Shown: positions 30,445 through 38,723 of the stretch, piece after piece
Layout of the letters: every line of letters begins with the position of its first letter
Numbering within the stretch: the stretch's first letter is position 1
Source: Catelliglobosispora koreensis DSM 44566
Lineage (GTDB): Bacteria; Actinomycetota; Actinomycetes; Mycobacteriales; Micromonosporaceae
Reading direction: 5' to 3'
Assembly: GCF_000379685.1 (NCBI RefSeq)
Contig: NZ_KB903291.1
Coordinates: 310,001 to 374,000, forward strand
Length of the DNA: 64,000 nt
Notes under the pieces: generated by a model
What the model was told of the DNA's origin: nothing
The model's database searches: none
What the model saw: the letters and a program-made list of their open reading frames with translations, nothing else
Made by a program: the position numbers and the translations under genes

Positions 30445-30662
30445 GAGGTGGCCTCCAGCCTCGCCTGGTAGCCGACTTGTGCGATCGCGGCCACGATCGT
30501 GTCCACCTGCACGTGTTCGGCGGCGGTCACGGTGGTCTGTCCTTTGCGGACACTGGTTTCCGAGCGGGTGACGCCGTCGATGTCGTCTTCGAGGGTTTCG
30601 TCGATGAGCATGCCGCAGGAGGCGCAATGCATTCCGGTCACGGTGAACAGGTAGGTGGTCAT
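30441..30662 (-). CDS. Heavy-metal-associated (HMA) domain protein
   Basis: The 73-residue protein from the ATG at 30662 is a single HMA domain. It starts TTYLFTVTGMHCASCGMLIDE, with the copper- or mercury-binding MxCxxC motif, and ends AIAQVGYQARLEA. It looks like a CopZ-like chaperone. The gene overlaps the TauE/SafE-cupredoxin gene upstream and the DUF2752 gene downstream by four bases each, so delivery of Cu(I) between these membrane proteins is likely. No P-type ATPase is present in the window. Confidence 0.9.
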   Translation of the reverse strand: MTTYLFTVTGMHCASCGMLIDETLEDDIDGVTRSETSVRKGQTTVTAAEHVQVDTIVAAIAQVGYQARLEATS

Positions 30663-31774
30663 GATGCCGCCTTGGTGGTGACGGTGAGTTTGCCGGTGTA
30701 CATGCCCATGCCGCACGAGTAGGCGAGCCGGCCGGGTTTCAGGATGCCGAGGTCGATGCTGGTGTCGCCGTTGACCGGCAGGATCTTCTCCACTCCCAGG
30801 CTGGGGATGACAAACGAACGGATGCAGCCTTGTGCTTTCTGCGATCGCACGATCAGGGTGGTGGGCAATCCTGCTGCCACGTCAAGTTCTCCCGGTGCAT
30901 AGGAGCCTTCGGTGGCTGTCACGATCACGGTCTGTTTCCCGTCGGCGACGGTGACGCGTTCGCGGGTTTCCGGTGTGTTGGCTGCGGCGGCGTCGTCGCC
31001 GGTCAGGCCGAGGGTGGAGGCGAGCTGGCTGGCGGCCAGTGGTGAGCCGGTCAGTTCCAGGCCTCCGTTGAACGTGTACGCCCCGAGTGTGAGCACGACC
31101 AGGCCGGTGGCCACGGCGAGGCGTTGACGCCACGGGCCCTGAGTACGGCGGGCGCGGGCAGCGGCATACCCGAGGAGGGTGAACAGTGGCGCGGTGCCGA
31201 TGACGAAAACGGCCAGGATGAGCGCGCCCTGCCAGGGTGATCCGGACGCGACTGCCAGGGCCATCACCGACAGCGTGACCCCGCACGGGATCAGAATGCT
31301 CGACACCCCCAGCACCGCTGGGGCCAAAGCGGACTGGGACCGGGCCCGGCCACGCACCAGCCGGGTCCAGGAGGCGGGTGGGGTGAACACCAGGCCGGTG
31401 AAGCCGCGTACCCCGAGCTGCCCGAGCCCCATCACGATGATCAAAACTCCGGCGCCGAGTTGCACCATCGCCCGGATGTGCGCCGACAGTTGCACCGCCG
31501 TGCCGGCCAGGCCCAGCAGCGCACCGAGCAGGGTGTGGGAGACGAGTTTCCCGGCCAGGAACCCGCCGACCGGGGCCAGGTCATCGCCGAAACTCGCCGG
31601 CGGTGCTGGTGGTGTGCCTTTCCTGGCCCGGGGCCGTTTGCCCGAAACCGCGGTGGCGGGGGTGGGTTGCTGCCGGGACACCAGCCCGGCGAGGAGACCG
31701 CCTTGGACCGCGGCGCAGGAGACGCCGCCGGCCAGCAGGCCGAGCAGCAGAACAGAGATCAGACTCGTAGACAC
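30659..31774 (-). CDS. TauE/SafE-like exporter fused to a cupredoxin-like domain
   Basis: The 371-residue protein has about six membrane segments, with LLGLLAGGVSCAAVQGGLLAG first and SSILIPCGVTLSVMALA in the middle. A C-terminal extracytoplasmic domain spans about residues 270-371. Its ending, PGRLAYSCGMGMYTGKL, supplies the Cys and Met ligands of a cupredoxin, and GCIRSFVIP supplies another part of the site. Proteins of this design occur with CopZ-like chaperones in actinobacteria. It is first in a four-gene operon behind a 16-bp palindrome, probably a metal-regulated operator. Confidence 0.85.
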   Translation of the reverse strand: MSTSLISVLLLGLLAGGVSCAAVQGGLLAGLVSRQQPTPATAVSGKRPRARKGTPPAPPASFGDDLAPVGGFLAGKLVSHTLLGALLGLAGTAVQLSAHIRAMVQLGAGVLIIVMGLGQLGVRGFTGLVFTPPASWTRLVRGRARSQSALAPAVLGVSSILIPCGVTLSVMALAVASGSPWQGALILAVFVIGTAPLFTLLGYAAARARRTQGPWRQRLAVATGLVVLTLGAYTFNGGLELTGSPLAASQLASTLGLTGDDAAAANTPETRERVTVADGKQTVIVTATEGSYAPGELDVAAGLPTTLIVRSQKAQGCIRSFVIPSLGVEKILPVNGDTSIDLGILKPGRLAYSCGMGMYTGKLTVTTKAAS

Positions 31775-31822
31775 GTTTCAAGAAGCCTTTCGCACGAAGA
31801 GAAACAACCACACACAAAATCC

Positions 31823-31838
31823 ATCCACAGTCGTGGAT
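31823..31838. promoter_or_regulatory. Palindromic operator before the TauE/SafE operon
   Basis: ATCCAC (31823-31828) and GTGGAT (31833-31838) flank AGTC as a perfect inverted repeat, 49 bp before the exporter start. It differs from the other operators of the island, so its regulator is probably not one of those with a divergent site nearby. Confidence 0.5.
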
Positions 31839-31857
31839 TAATCGGGGCGGTTTTCCC

Positions 31858-32268
31858 TCACGTGCGCGAAATACACAACTGCGCCAGCACCGGAGCCCGC
31901 ACAGGCATCTCGATGGGGCGCAACAGCACCTGGCCCAGCCGGCGCAGCAGCCCGAGCAGCCTCAACGGGGAAGCCAGCACGATCAGCGCCGCGGCGAAGC
32001 TGGCCAGCACGCTGATACACAAGGCCGCCATCCCGGCGGGCATGCCCGGGTCAGGCTGGTCCGGGCTCGCATTTGCGGGCTGGGCGCCGTGACCGGTGGG
32101 CAGGTCGTGAGCCGTCATCGTGGCGGACATGGTGGTGGCGGCCATCGGGGAGGTCATCATCCCGTCGGTGCACTGCCATGCCTGCCACAGACCGAACCCA
32201 GTCAGCAGCAGCGCCACGATCAGGGCACGCAGCGGCATGCCCGCTGGTGTCCGCATCGTGGAGCGCAT
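31858..32268 (-). CDS. Membrane protein with His/Met-rich loop, unknown function
   Basis: The frame encodes 136 residues; ATG 32268 or the internal ATG at 32256 may be the start. Two membrane segments are visible (LRALIVALLLTGFGLWQAW and AALCISVLASFAAALIVLAS). The loop between them is rich in Met, His and Pro. I do not recognise a family. It lies directly upstream of the copper-type operon, on the same strand, and a Met/His loop would fit metal binding. Confidence 0.6.
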   Translation of the reverse strand: MRSTMRTPAGMPLRALIVALLLTGFGLWQAWQCTDGMMTSPMAATTMSATMTAHDLPTGHGAQPANASPDQPDPGMPAGMAALCISVLASFAAALIVLASPLRLLGLLRRLGQVLLRPIEMPVRAPVLAQLCISRT

Positions 32269-32376
32269 ACCGGCCAGGATACGACACCAGCACGCGCCAA
32301 GGCCCAGCCGCGACCGCGACCCCGCAGCGAGGAACCCACCTACCCTTGGGCCTCCACTGGACCTGCCGCACAGATC

Positions 32377-32404
32377 TTGAATAGTTCAGCGATATCTGTA
32401 TCAT
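32377..32404 (+). promoter_or_regulatory. Promoter of cmtR-CDF operon
   Basis: TTGAAT (32377-32382) and TATCAT (32399-32404) are spaced 16 bases. Transcription would begin at about 32411, directly at the GTG 32412 chosen for cmtR, so the mRNA appears leaderless. GATATC (32391-32396) inside the spacer is a short palindrome. Confidence 0.5.
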
Positions 32405-32411
32405 CGTGTTC

Positions 32412-32747
32412 GTGCTGAAAGCTGCGACACATCTTGACGCGATGGGACGGGTCGGCCGGGCGCTGGCCGACGAGACCCGCTGCCGCATCCTGGTCGAGCT
32501 CACCGCCCGGCCCGCCTATCCCAGTGAGCTGGCAGACCGGCTCGGCGAGTCCCGGTCGAAGATCTCCAACCACCTGTCGTGCCTGCGTGGCTGCGGCCTG
32601 GTCGTGGCGATATGGGAAGGCAAGAAGGTCCGCTACGAGATCGCCGATCCCCGCCTGACCCACGCCCTGGCGGATCTGCTCGGCATCGTTCTGGCGGTCG
32701 ACTCGGATGCCGAGTGCGTCGAGGACCACGTGGAGCAGCCGGCATGA
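32412..32747 (+). CDS. cmtR: CmtR-like cadmium/lead-sensing ArsR regulator
   Basis: From GTG 32412 the protein has 111 residues. It resembles M. tuberculosis CmtR throughout: GRVGRALADETRCRILVEL, then SKISNHLSCLRGCGLVVA with the two metal Cys of the recognition region, and a C-terminal AECVED with the third Cys. CmtR uses Cys57, Cys61 and Cys102 to bind Cd(II) or Pb(II) and then leaves the DNA. GTG 32406 is an alternative start. Its stop overlaps the ATG of a CDF transporter gene, so sensor and exporter are coupled. Confidence 0.9.
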   Translation: MLKAATHLDAMGRVGRALADETRCRILVELTARPAYPSELADRLGESRSKISNHLSCLRGCGLVVAIWEGKKVRYEIADPRLTHALADLLGIVLAVDSDAECVEDHVEQPA

Positions 32748-33463
32748 GCACCCCGACCGTTCTGACGCCGCAGCGCCGCCAGCAGCTCAACCGCCGTAGC
32801 CTGCATCTGGCGTATGCCACCGCCGGATACAACACCCTTGAGGGCATTGTCGCGATCGCCGCCGGTGCCGCCGCGTCTTCCACGGCGCTGATCGGGTTCG
32901 GGCTGGACTCGTTCATCGAGGTGTCCTCGGCGCTGGTGGTGATCTGGCAGTTCCGTTCGCGGCTGCCCGAAGCCCGCGAACGGCTGGCGCTGCGGCTGAT
33001 CGCGCTGTCGTTCTTCCTCCTGGCCGCGTACATCGTGTTCGGATCGGGGCGGGCGCTGCTGTTGGGCGCCGAAGCCGAAACCTCCACCGTCGGGATCATC
33101 CTGGCCGCCGTGAGCGTGGTGGTGATGCCGCTGCTGGTGTGGGCCAAACGCCGCACCGGCCGCGAGCTCGGTTCGGCCACCGTGGTGGCCGACTCGACGC
33201 AAACCCTGCTGTGCACCTATCTGTCGGCGATCCTGCTGGTCGGGCTGGGATTGAACGCGTTGTTCGGCTGGTCGTGGGCCGACCCGGTGGCAGCGCTGGT
33301 GATCGCCGGTGTCGCGGTGAAGGAAGGCGTCGAAGCGTGGCGGGGTGAGCATTGCGCCGACTGCGCCCCGATCACCGGCGGGGACGGTGACAGCGGCTGC
33401 GCAGATGGCTGCTGCGACAACGCCCCCTCCCCCGCATCGTCTGCTGTGGACGGTGCCCGGTGA
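32744..33463 (+). CDS. Cation diffusion facilitator family transporter
   Basis: The 239-residue protein has six membrane segments, without the usual large cytoplasmic C-terminal domain. The CDF metal site in helix 2 appears as GFGLDSFIEVSS, and the partner site in helix 5 as VVADSTQTLLC. The C-terminus is instead short and Cys-rich (EHCADCAP, then CADGCCDN), which suggests Cd, Hg or Pb binding. It is coupled to cmtR on one side and to the isoprenylcysteine-methyltransferase-like gene on the other by four-base overlaps. Confidence 0.88.
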   Translation: MSTPTVLTPQRRQQLNRRSLHLAYATAGYNTLEGIVAIAAGAAASSTALIGFGLDSFIEVSSALVVIWQFRSRLPEARERLALRLIALSFFLLAAYIVFGSGRALLLGAEAETSTVGIILAAVSVVVMPLLVWAKRRTGRELGSATVVADSTQTLLCTYLSAILLVGLGLNALFGWSWADPVAALVIAGVAVKEGVEAWRGEHCADCAPITGGDGDSGCADGCCDNAPSPASSAVDGAR

Positions 33464-34068
33464 ACCTGGCCGCATTCGCCCTGTATCTGGTGTTTCTGCT
33501 GGTGGCGTTCGGCTACCGCACCTTGGTGCAGTGGCGGCGCACCCGCGACACCGGGCTGCGCCTGGACGCCGGACCCGTCGGCGGACTGCGCTGGTGGGCC
33601 AAAATCGGCTTCCTGGGCGCGGTCGGCTTGTGCGCCGCCGCACCCGTGGCCGGGCTGGCCGGGCTCCAACCGTTGCCGCCACTGGACTTTCCCGTTCTGC
33701 GGTGGGCAGGGGTCGTGCTCGCCGTAGCCGGGATCGCAGCGACGCTGGCGGCGCAGCTGGCGATGGGTGACTCATGGCGTATCGGTGTCGATCCCGCCGA
33801 ACGCACCGCCCTAGTGACCGGGGGCCCGTTCTCGGTCGTCCGTAACCCGATCTTCACCGCGTTCCTGGCCGGATGCGCCGGGCTGACCCTGATGACAGGA
33901 AACGTTGTTGCGGTGCTGGGTTTCGCGGCACTCCTGGCCGCGATCGAAGTGCAGGTCCGTGTGGTCGAGGAACCCTACCTGCACCGCACCCACGGCAGCG
34001 CCTACACCGCGTACACGACCCGCACCGGCCGGTTCATCCCCGGACTCGGACTGCTGCGCCACCGCTAA
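33460..34068 (+). CDS. Isoprenylcysteine carboxyl methyltransferase-like membrane protein
   Basis: The 202-residue protein starts at GTG 33460. About five membrane helices are visible. The SAM-binding ICMT/PEMT region reads LVTGGPFSVVRNPIFTAFL, then VEEPYLHRTHGSAYTAYTTRTGRFIPG. Bacterial members are common in metal-resistance operons, but their substrate is unknown. It is translationally coupled to the CDF transporter upstream and lies 73 bp before a second CDF gene. Confidence 0.85.
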   Translation: MNLAAFALYLVFLLVAFGYRTLVQWRRTRDTGLRLDAGPVGGLRWWAKIGFLGAVGLCAAAPVAGLAGLQPLPPLDFPVLRWAGVVLAVAGIAATLAAQLAMGDSWRIGVDPAERTALVTGGPFSVVRNPIFTAFLAGCAGLTLMTGNVVAVLGFAALLAAIEVQVRVVEEPYLHRTHGSAYTAYTTRTGRFIPGLGLLRHR

Positions 34069-34141
34069 ACGTCGAACAAGACTTCACCCCACGCGACGGC
34101 AGGGCTGGTCTGCCACGCCCAGAACCTGGAAGGACACAGCT

Positions 34142-35074
34142 GTGGGAGCCGGACACGGCCACGATCACGGCCATACACACGCGGTCACCACGACCGGGCA
34201 GCACCGCAAACTACTCGTCGCCGCGATCGCCATCAGCGGCACCATCTTCGCCGTCCAGCTGGCCGGGGCGTTCATCACCGGTTCGCTGGCCCTGCTCGCC
34301 GACGCCGGCCACGTTCTGGCCGACGCCGGCGGGGTCGCCTTAGCCCTGGGTGCGGCCCTGCTGGCCGCCCGCCCCGCAAAGGGAAAACGCACCTTCGGCT
34401 GGGCCCGCGCCGAAATCCTCGCCGTCGCGATCAACGGCCTGATCCTCACCGGCATGGGGGTCTACATCTTCACTGAAGGCATCCGCCGCCTCATCACCCC
34501 ATCCGCCGTGCAGCCCGGCGGGATGGCCGTGTTCGCCCTCATCGGCCTTGTCGGCAACCTCGCCGCGGTCGCCCTGCTCTACCGCGCCCGTGACGCCAGC
34601 CTGAACATGAAAGGCGCCTTCCTCGAAGTCGCCACCGACACCGTCACCTCACTGGGCGTGCTGGCCGCAGCGATCATCATCGCCGCCACCGGCTACACCC
34701 GCGCCGACGCAATCGTGTCCATCCTCATCGGACTGATCATCGTCCCGCGTGCCATCAAACTGCTCCGCGAAGCCACCAACATCCTGCTCGAGGCAGCACC
34801 GGAAAACCTTGACCTGCAACACCTGCGCAACCACATCACACAACTCGACCACGTGCTGGACGTCCACGACCTGCACGTGCACACCGTCACCTCCGGCATG
34901 CCCGTGCTCTCCGCCCACGTCGTGGTCGAAGACGAATGTTTCCACGACGGCCACGCACCCCAGCTCCTCGACGCACTGCAAGCCGGGATCGCCGGGCACT
35001 TCGACGTCGAACACTCCACCTTCCAGCTCGAACCAGCCGGGCACGCCAGCCACGAACACCCCACCCACCCATGA
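34142..35074 (+). CDS. CDF family zinc/cadmium efflux transporter (CzcD-like)
   Basis: The 310-residue protein begins at GTG 34142 with AAGGACA upstream. The N-terminus is His-rich (GHGHDHGHTH). Six membrane segments follow, with the HxxxD sites GSLALLADAGHVLADAGG in helix 2 and LEVATDTVTSLG in helix 5. A cytoplasmic domain follows (LDVHDLHVHTVTSG), then a His-rich end. This is the standard CzcD/ZitB layout exporting Zn, Cd or Co. It is probably cotranscribed with cmtR and the first CDF gene. Confidence 0.92.
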   Translation: MGAGHGHDHGHTHAVTTTGQHRKLLVAAIAISGTIFAVQLAGAFITGSLALLADAGHVLADAGGVALALGAALLAARPAKGKRTFGWARAEILAVAINGLILTGMGVYIFTEGIRRLITPSAVQPGGMAVFALIGLVGNLAAVALLYRARDASLNMKGAFLEVATDTVTSLGVLAAAIIIAATGYTRADAIVSILIGLIIVPRAIKLLREATNILLEAAPENLDLQHLRNHITQLDHVLDVHDLHVHTVTSGMPVLSAHVVVEDECFHDGHAPQLLDALQAGIAGHFDVEHSTFQLEPAGHASHEHPTHP

Positions 35075-35107
35075 CCAGACACCTGGAAAGTCAAGCGCCC
35101 ATAGGGT

Positions 35108-35929
35108 TTACCGCCGGGTGAGCCAGTCGACGATCACGCGGGTGGTCTGCTCGGGATGGGTCATCAGCCCGGCATGAGCCGCGCCGCCGATGACGGCGAA
35201 CTCGCCTGCGGGCAGCAGCTCGGCCGCCTGCCGGCAGATGTGCGGCGGGAAATACAGGTCATGTTCAAACGAAGCCACCAGCACCGGCACCGTGATGTCC
35301 TTCAACGCCGGCATCCGGTCCGGGTCATGCAGCCAACCGTAAGACGCCGCCGACTGCCCGTTCTCCCCATCAACCGACGCCCACACATGTTCCTGCATGT
35401 CCAGCATTCCCAGCCACTGCGACACCGTGCCCGGATCGTCACGCAACATGGTGGGAGGCAGACCGGTCAGCAGTGTTTGCAGCTTGGCCGCCGCCGCCGG
35501 GATCCTCCCATATTCTCCGATGAGATCAGCCTCAATCTGCACCACCGCTGAAAGCAGCGGCGACATCGGCCCGGCACCGGCCAGCAACACCATCCGCGAC
35601 ACCAAGTCCGGACGCGTCCGGACCAGCCATTCGGCGGTGAAACTCCCCAGCGAATACCCGACAACCGTCACCTCGCCCAGGCACAACGCGTCGAGAATCC
35701 CCGCAGCGTCACCGGCCAGCTGCACAATCGTGTACGGGCCAGGTGGGGCCGCAGACGGCGCGACCCCACGGGCTGCATACGACACCACCTGAAACCTTTG
35801 CGCGGCAAGGGCGTCAACCAGGCCGCACATCTGCCACGCGATCGGCGGCATACCGGTCCCGCCCAACAGCAGCACCGCAGGACCGTCTCCCGTTCGCTCA
35901 ACCCCCAACGTGATCCCGTTGACTTCCAT
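35108..35929 (-). CDS. Alpha/beta hydrolase
   Basis: From the ATG at 35929 the protein has 273 residues. LLLGGTGMPPIAW forms the oxyanion region, VVGYSLGSFTAEW holds the nucleophile Ser, SFEHDLYFPP the acid and GGAAHAGLMTHP the catalytic His. The triad is complete. The longer upstream frame has no conserved content. The substrate is unknown. It lies between the metal cluster and the integrase and need not be part of metal resistance. Confidence 0.85.
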   Translation of the reverse strand: MEVNGITLGVERTGDGPAVLLLGGTGMPPIAWQMCGLVDALAAQRFQVVSYAARGVAPSAAPPGPYTIVQLAGDAAGILDALCLGEVTVVGYSLGSFTAEWLVRTRPDLVSRMVLLAGAGPMSPLLSAVVQIEADLIGEYGRIPAAAAKLQTLLTGLPPTMLRDDPGTVSQWLGMLDMQEHVWASVDGENGQSAASYGWLHDPDRMPALKDITVPVLVASFEHDLYFPPHICRQAAELLPAGEFAVIGGAAHAGLMTHPEQTTRVIVDWLTRR

Positions 35930-36099
35930 GACCTGCACTGCGAACCCCCGAACATCGCGCAAATGGTGATCCGCACGGTAACCACCTCTGTCCAGCCACC
36001 ACCCCAGGGCGGTTCGGGCGCTCCTCAGTCCCGACCTGGCGGATGCCTGCACCGCGAATATCGAAGGATCCTGTCGCACCCGGCTGCGAACATTGACCG

Positions 36100-37074
36100 G
36101 TGACCCTCGTCGTGCCAACGCCGACCCCCAACCCCACGCTCGACCGCATCCGGGCGTTGCAGCCACTCGCCCACCAGCACGTGGGCAAGCAGCACGTGGT
36201 CACCAAGGCCATCCTGAAGCGCTTCGGCAACCCTGTTCCTGTTGCGGGCGCCGCCAGGGGCCATCTGGCGGATTTCAACCTGGACTGGCCAGAGGCCACG
36301 ATCAGATTCAAAGGACCCAAGGGGTGCGGCTACGTCAGCGACTTCGTGCGCTACGCCTCCGCCTCAATGGAGCAGGTATGGAAGGAAACTGAGGACCGGC
36401 TGCCCGCAGCCATCGACGCCTGCTTGACCCAGACCGCGTTGGCCGATCCCGCCACCGTCGAGGTGCTCAAGAATGCGATCGTCATGCATCACGTGCGCAG
36501 CGTGCACATCCGCGCCTACCTTGACGGGATCTGGGATGTACGGGTCACGCAGTTGCGCCACTCATTCCTGCACGAGCAACGAGCGGTCACCGAACGCGCC
36601 TTCGTCACACAGTTCCATGGGCTTGTCCCCGGCCCCGGGTGTCTGGAAGCCCTCATCGATGAGGCAATGGCCCCGCACCTCGCCCTGAAGGAACAGGACG
36701 CCTACTTCCGGGAGAGCCTGGAGCGTCTCTATCGTCTCGCCTCATCTGCGGTGACCGCCCACGGGCTCGAAATCAGCACCACCGACACCGGCGACTTCCT
36801 GATCTCCGACGCACCCGCACTGGCCATCGCCGAACACGGCCGCCTCGGCCTGCGCGATGGAGTCGGGTTGAAGGAGGCCATCACGGTCGCACTGCCGCTC
36901 ACCCCGCAATGCCTGATCTCACTAGGCGACAACGACACCTACCTGACCCTGGATCGCCAACAAACCGACGCGATGAACTGGCACCAGATCCGCAGCGCCG
37001 CCCACCACGTGTACTTCAGGCCCGGCAGCGGGCTAGAGACTTTCATCCGCGCCAACCTTCCCGCACGGAGGTAG
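36100..37074 (+). CDS. DUF4238 family protein
   Basis: The 324-residue protein starts at GTG 36100. It shows the DUF4238 pattern: QHVVTKAILKRFG near residue 31, a central helical block with IVMHHVRSVHIRA, and FLISDAPALAIAEHGRLG near 242, followed by VALPLTPQCLISLG. The function of DUF4238 is unknown; members are common in mobile and defence islands. It lies next to the integrase, at the variable edge of the island, where cargo defence genes are often found. Confidence 0.8.
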   Translation: MTLVVPTPTPNPTLDRIRALQPLAHQHVGKQHVVTKAILKRFGNPVPVAGAARGHLADFNLDWPEATIRFKGPKGCGYVSDFVRYASASMEQVWKETEDRLPAAIDACLTQTALADPATVEVLKNAIVMHHVRSVHIRAYLDGIWDVRVTQLRHSFLHEQRAVTERAFVTQFHGLVPGPGCLEALIDEAMAPHLALKEQDAYFRESLERLYRLASSAVTAHGLEISTTDTGDFLISDAPALAIAEHGRLGLRDGVGLKEAITVALPLTPQCLISLGDNDTYLTLDRQQTDAMNWHQIRSAAHHVYFRPGSGLETFIRANLPARR

Positions 37075-37212
37075 CCCGCCGTCCCTTGCGCCCAGCCCAC
37101 GTCATGCCATCGGCCGAGGCCAGTCCAGAAGGTATGAGCTCGTTACTCACCTGACCGGCAACCCATCGCCCACCTGCCCACTGAGATCACCTTCGAGCAG
37201 TACGCGCTGCAC

Positions 37213-38331
37213 GTGTGGCTGCCCAACCACGTCATCGAGGCCACCACCCGGCAGGGCTACACCTACCAGCTCCACGCCCACCTGATCCCCGTCTTCGGCC
37301 CGATCCTCATCCCCGAGATCCGCCGCCTGGACATCCGTCTGTGGGTCGCGGCCAGCACCAAAGCCGGCATCGCCCCCGCAACCCTGCGCGGGCTGAAGAA
37401 TCTTCTGAGCGCCGTCCTGCAAGCCGCGGTGCTCGATGAGTTGATCGACCTCAACCCCTGCCGAGGACTGCGCACCCCGTTTGCTGGACCACCACCACTG
37501 CAGGTCCTCACCCCGCAGCAGTTCGACACCCTGGCCGCAGCCTTCACCAACCCCGTCGCCCGCCTGATGGCCGAAACCGCCGTGTCCACCGGACTGCGCT
37601 GGGGCGAACTCACCGAACTACGAGTCTGCGACTTCAACCCCGCCACCCGGATGCTGGCCATCGACCGCACCGTGGTCGTCGTAGCCCGCCAGTTCCACCC
37701 CGACGGCCAACGGTTCCTGATCAAGAACCACACCAAGAACCGGACCCGCCACCGCGTGAAGATCAGCGCGGATCTCGCCGGGAAACTTACCGAGCACATC
37801 CTCGCCCACCGGCTGCGTCGCAAGGACCTGCTCTTCCACGCCGACATGCTTATCATCACCCGGCCGAGACGCCGGAAAGAGCCAGGTCCACGCTTGGCCG
37901 ACATACGGCGGCATGGCACCACCAGCGCCTACAGCTCCGGCTGCCGCTGCGACGACTGCCGCGACGCGATGTCCGCCTACCGCAGACGACGCCGGCAACT
38001 ACGCCACGACCGGCCGACGAAGCCAACCAGCAGCGACGGGCACATCGAGGTCACGATCTTCCGCATCAACCACTGGCTTCCAGCACTACGGCGGGCCGGG
38101 CTGCCGTTCCCGGTCCGGTTCCACGACCTGCGGCACGCCCACGCCACCTGGCTGCTCGTCGGCGGCGCCACCGTCGCCGACGTCAAGAAGCGGCTCAACC
38201 AGGCCAGCATCCAGGCCGCCGAACGTTACCTGCACAACCTGCCCGACGCCGACGACCAGATCGTCGAGGCATTCGAGCGGGTCAGGACCCGAATCTCGCC
38301 CACAGGCGATCAAGCGTGGCAAAGATCTTGA
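37213..38331 (+). CDS. Tyrosine recombinase (integrase), N-terminal start uncertain
   Basis: From GTG 37213 the protein has 372 residues; the frame is open back to 37138 but without an ATG. It begins inside the SAM-like core-binding domain (TRQGYTYQLHAHLIPVFG), and the usual N-terminal AP2-like arm-binding domain is missing. Catalytic residues are present: Arg in TGLRWGEL, His-x-x-Arg in HDLRHAHATWLL and Tyr in AERYLHNL. An unusual insert, HGTTSAYSSGCRCDDC, lies in the catalytic domain. It ends 256 bp from the tRNA, the typical position of an integrase that uses that tRNA as its attachment site. Confidence 0.88.
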   Translation: MWLPNHVIEATTRQGYTYQLHAHLIPVFGPILIPEIRRLDIRLWVAASTKAGIAPATLRGLKNLLSAVLQAAVLDELIDLNPCRGLRTPFAGPPPLQVLTPQQFDTLAAAFTNPVARLMAETAVSTGLRWGELTELRVCDFNPATRMLAIDRTVVVVARQFHPDGQRFLIKNHTKNRTRHRVKISADLAGKLTEHILAHRLRRKDLLFHADMLIITRPRRRKEPGPRLADIRRHGTTSAYSSGCRCDDCRDAMSAYRRRRRQLRHDRPTKPTSSDGHIEVTIFRINHWLPALRRAGLPFPVRFHDLRHAHATWLLVGGATVADVKKRLNQASIQAAERYLHNLPDADDQIVEAFERVRTRISPTGDQAWQRS

Positions 38332-38364
38332 AGGCGACGTCATCGGCGCGCCACAGACGATCGT

Positions 38365-38637
38365 CAATATGGCGTGTCCCGAAGATATTCGGAGGGATTG
38401 ACAGTAGTGCCCACTCCAGCTCAGAGAAGAGAAGTCAAAGGTTTCCGAAGAGATCGAGACTTCTCGCTCAATGGTGCATCAAATGTGGAACATAGGTGGC
38501 AATGGATACCCCGCTGACACCCCGCCAACGATCAAGGGCACTTACCCAAGTGAATGGATAAGTGCCCTTGACCTGCAATTCCTTTGTAGCGGGGACAGGA
38601 TTTGAACCTGCGACCTCTGGGTTATGAGCCCAGCGAG
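38365..38637. repeat. Right copy of long direct repeat (attR-like)
   Basis: This stretch matches 10043-10313. The segment from 38480 to 38531 is almost identical in both copies, as is the tRNA part from 38587. It lies between the integrase stop and the tRNA, where attP arm sites are expected. The tRNA gene itself is complete on this side. Confidence 0.85.
38533..38570 (-). terminator. 12-bp hairpin downstream of tRNA-fMet
   Basis: CAAGGGCACTTA (38533-38544) and TAAGTGCCCTTG (38559-38570) pair perfectly around a 14-base loop, 17 bases after the tRNA 3' end. The same hairpin stands at 10209-10246 in the left repeat. It probably ends tRNA transcription, and read the other way may end integrase transcription. 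No T-tract is present. Confidence 0.6.
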
Positions 38638-38660
38638 CTACCGAGCTGCTCCACCCCGCG
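38587..38660 (-). tRNA. Initiator tRNA-Met (CAU)
   Basis: The 74-nt gene on the minus strand folds as a cloverleaf with anticodon CAU in the loop GCTCATAACC. Initiator features are present: position 1 (C) is mismatched with position 72 (U), and three consecutive G-C pairs close the anticodon stem (GGG with CCC). CCA is not encoded. It is the integration target of the island: its 3' 51 bp recur at 10263-10313 with one mismatch, and the intact gene is the right-hand copy. Confidence 0.95.
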
Positions 38661-38723
38661 TCGGCTTGTAAACCGTAGCCTGGCGCGGGGTGAAACCGCA
38701 AATCGAATCGCGCGCGTTTTGCG

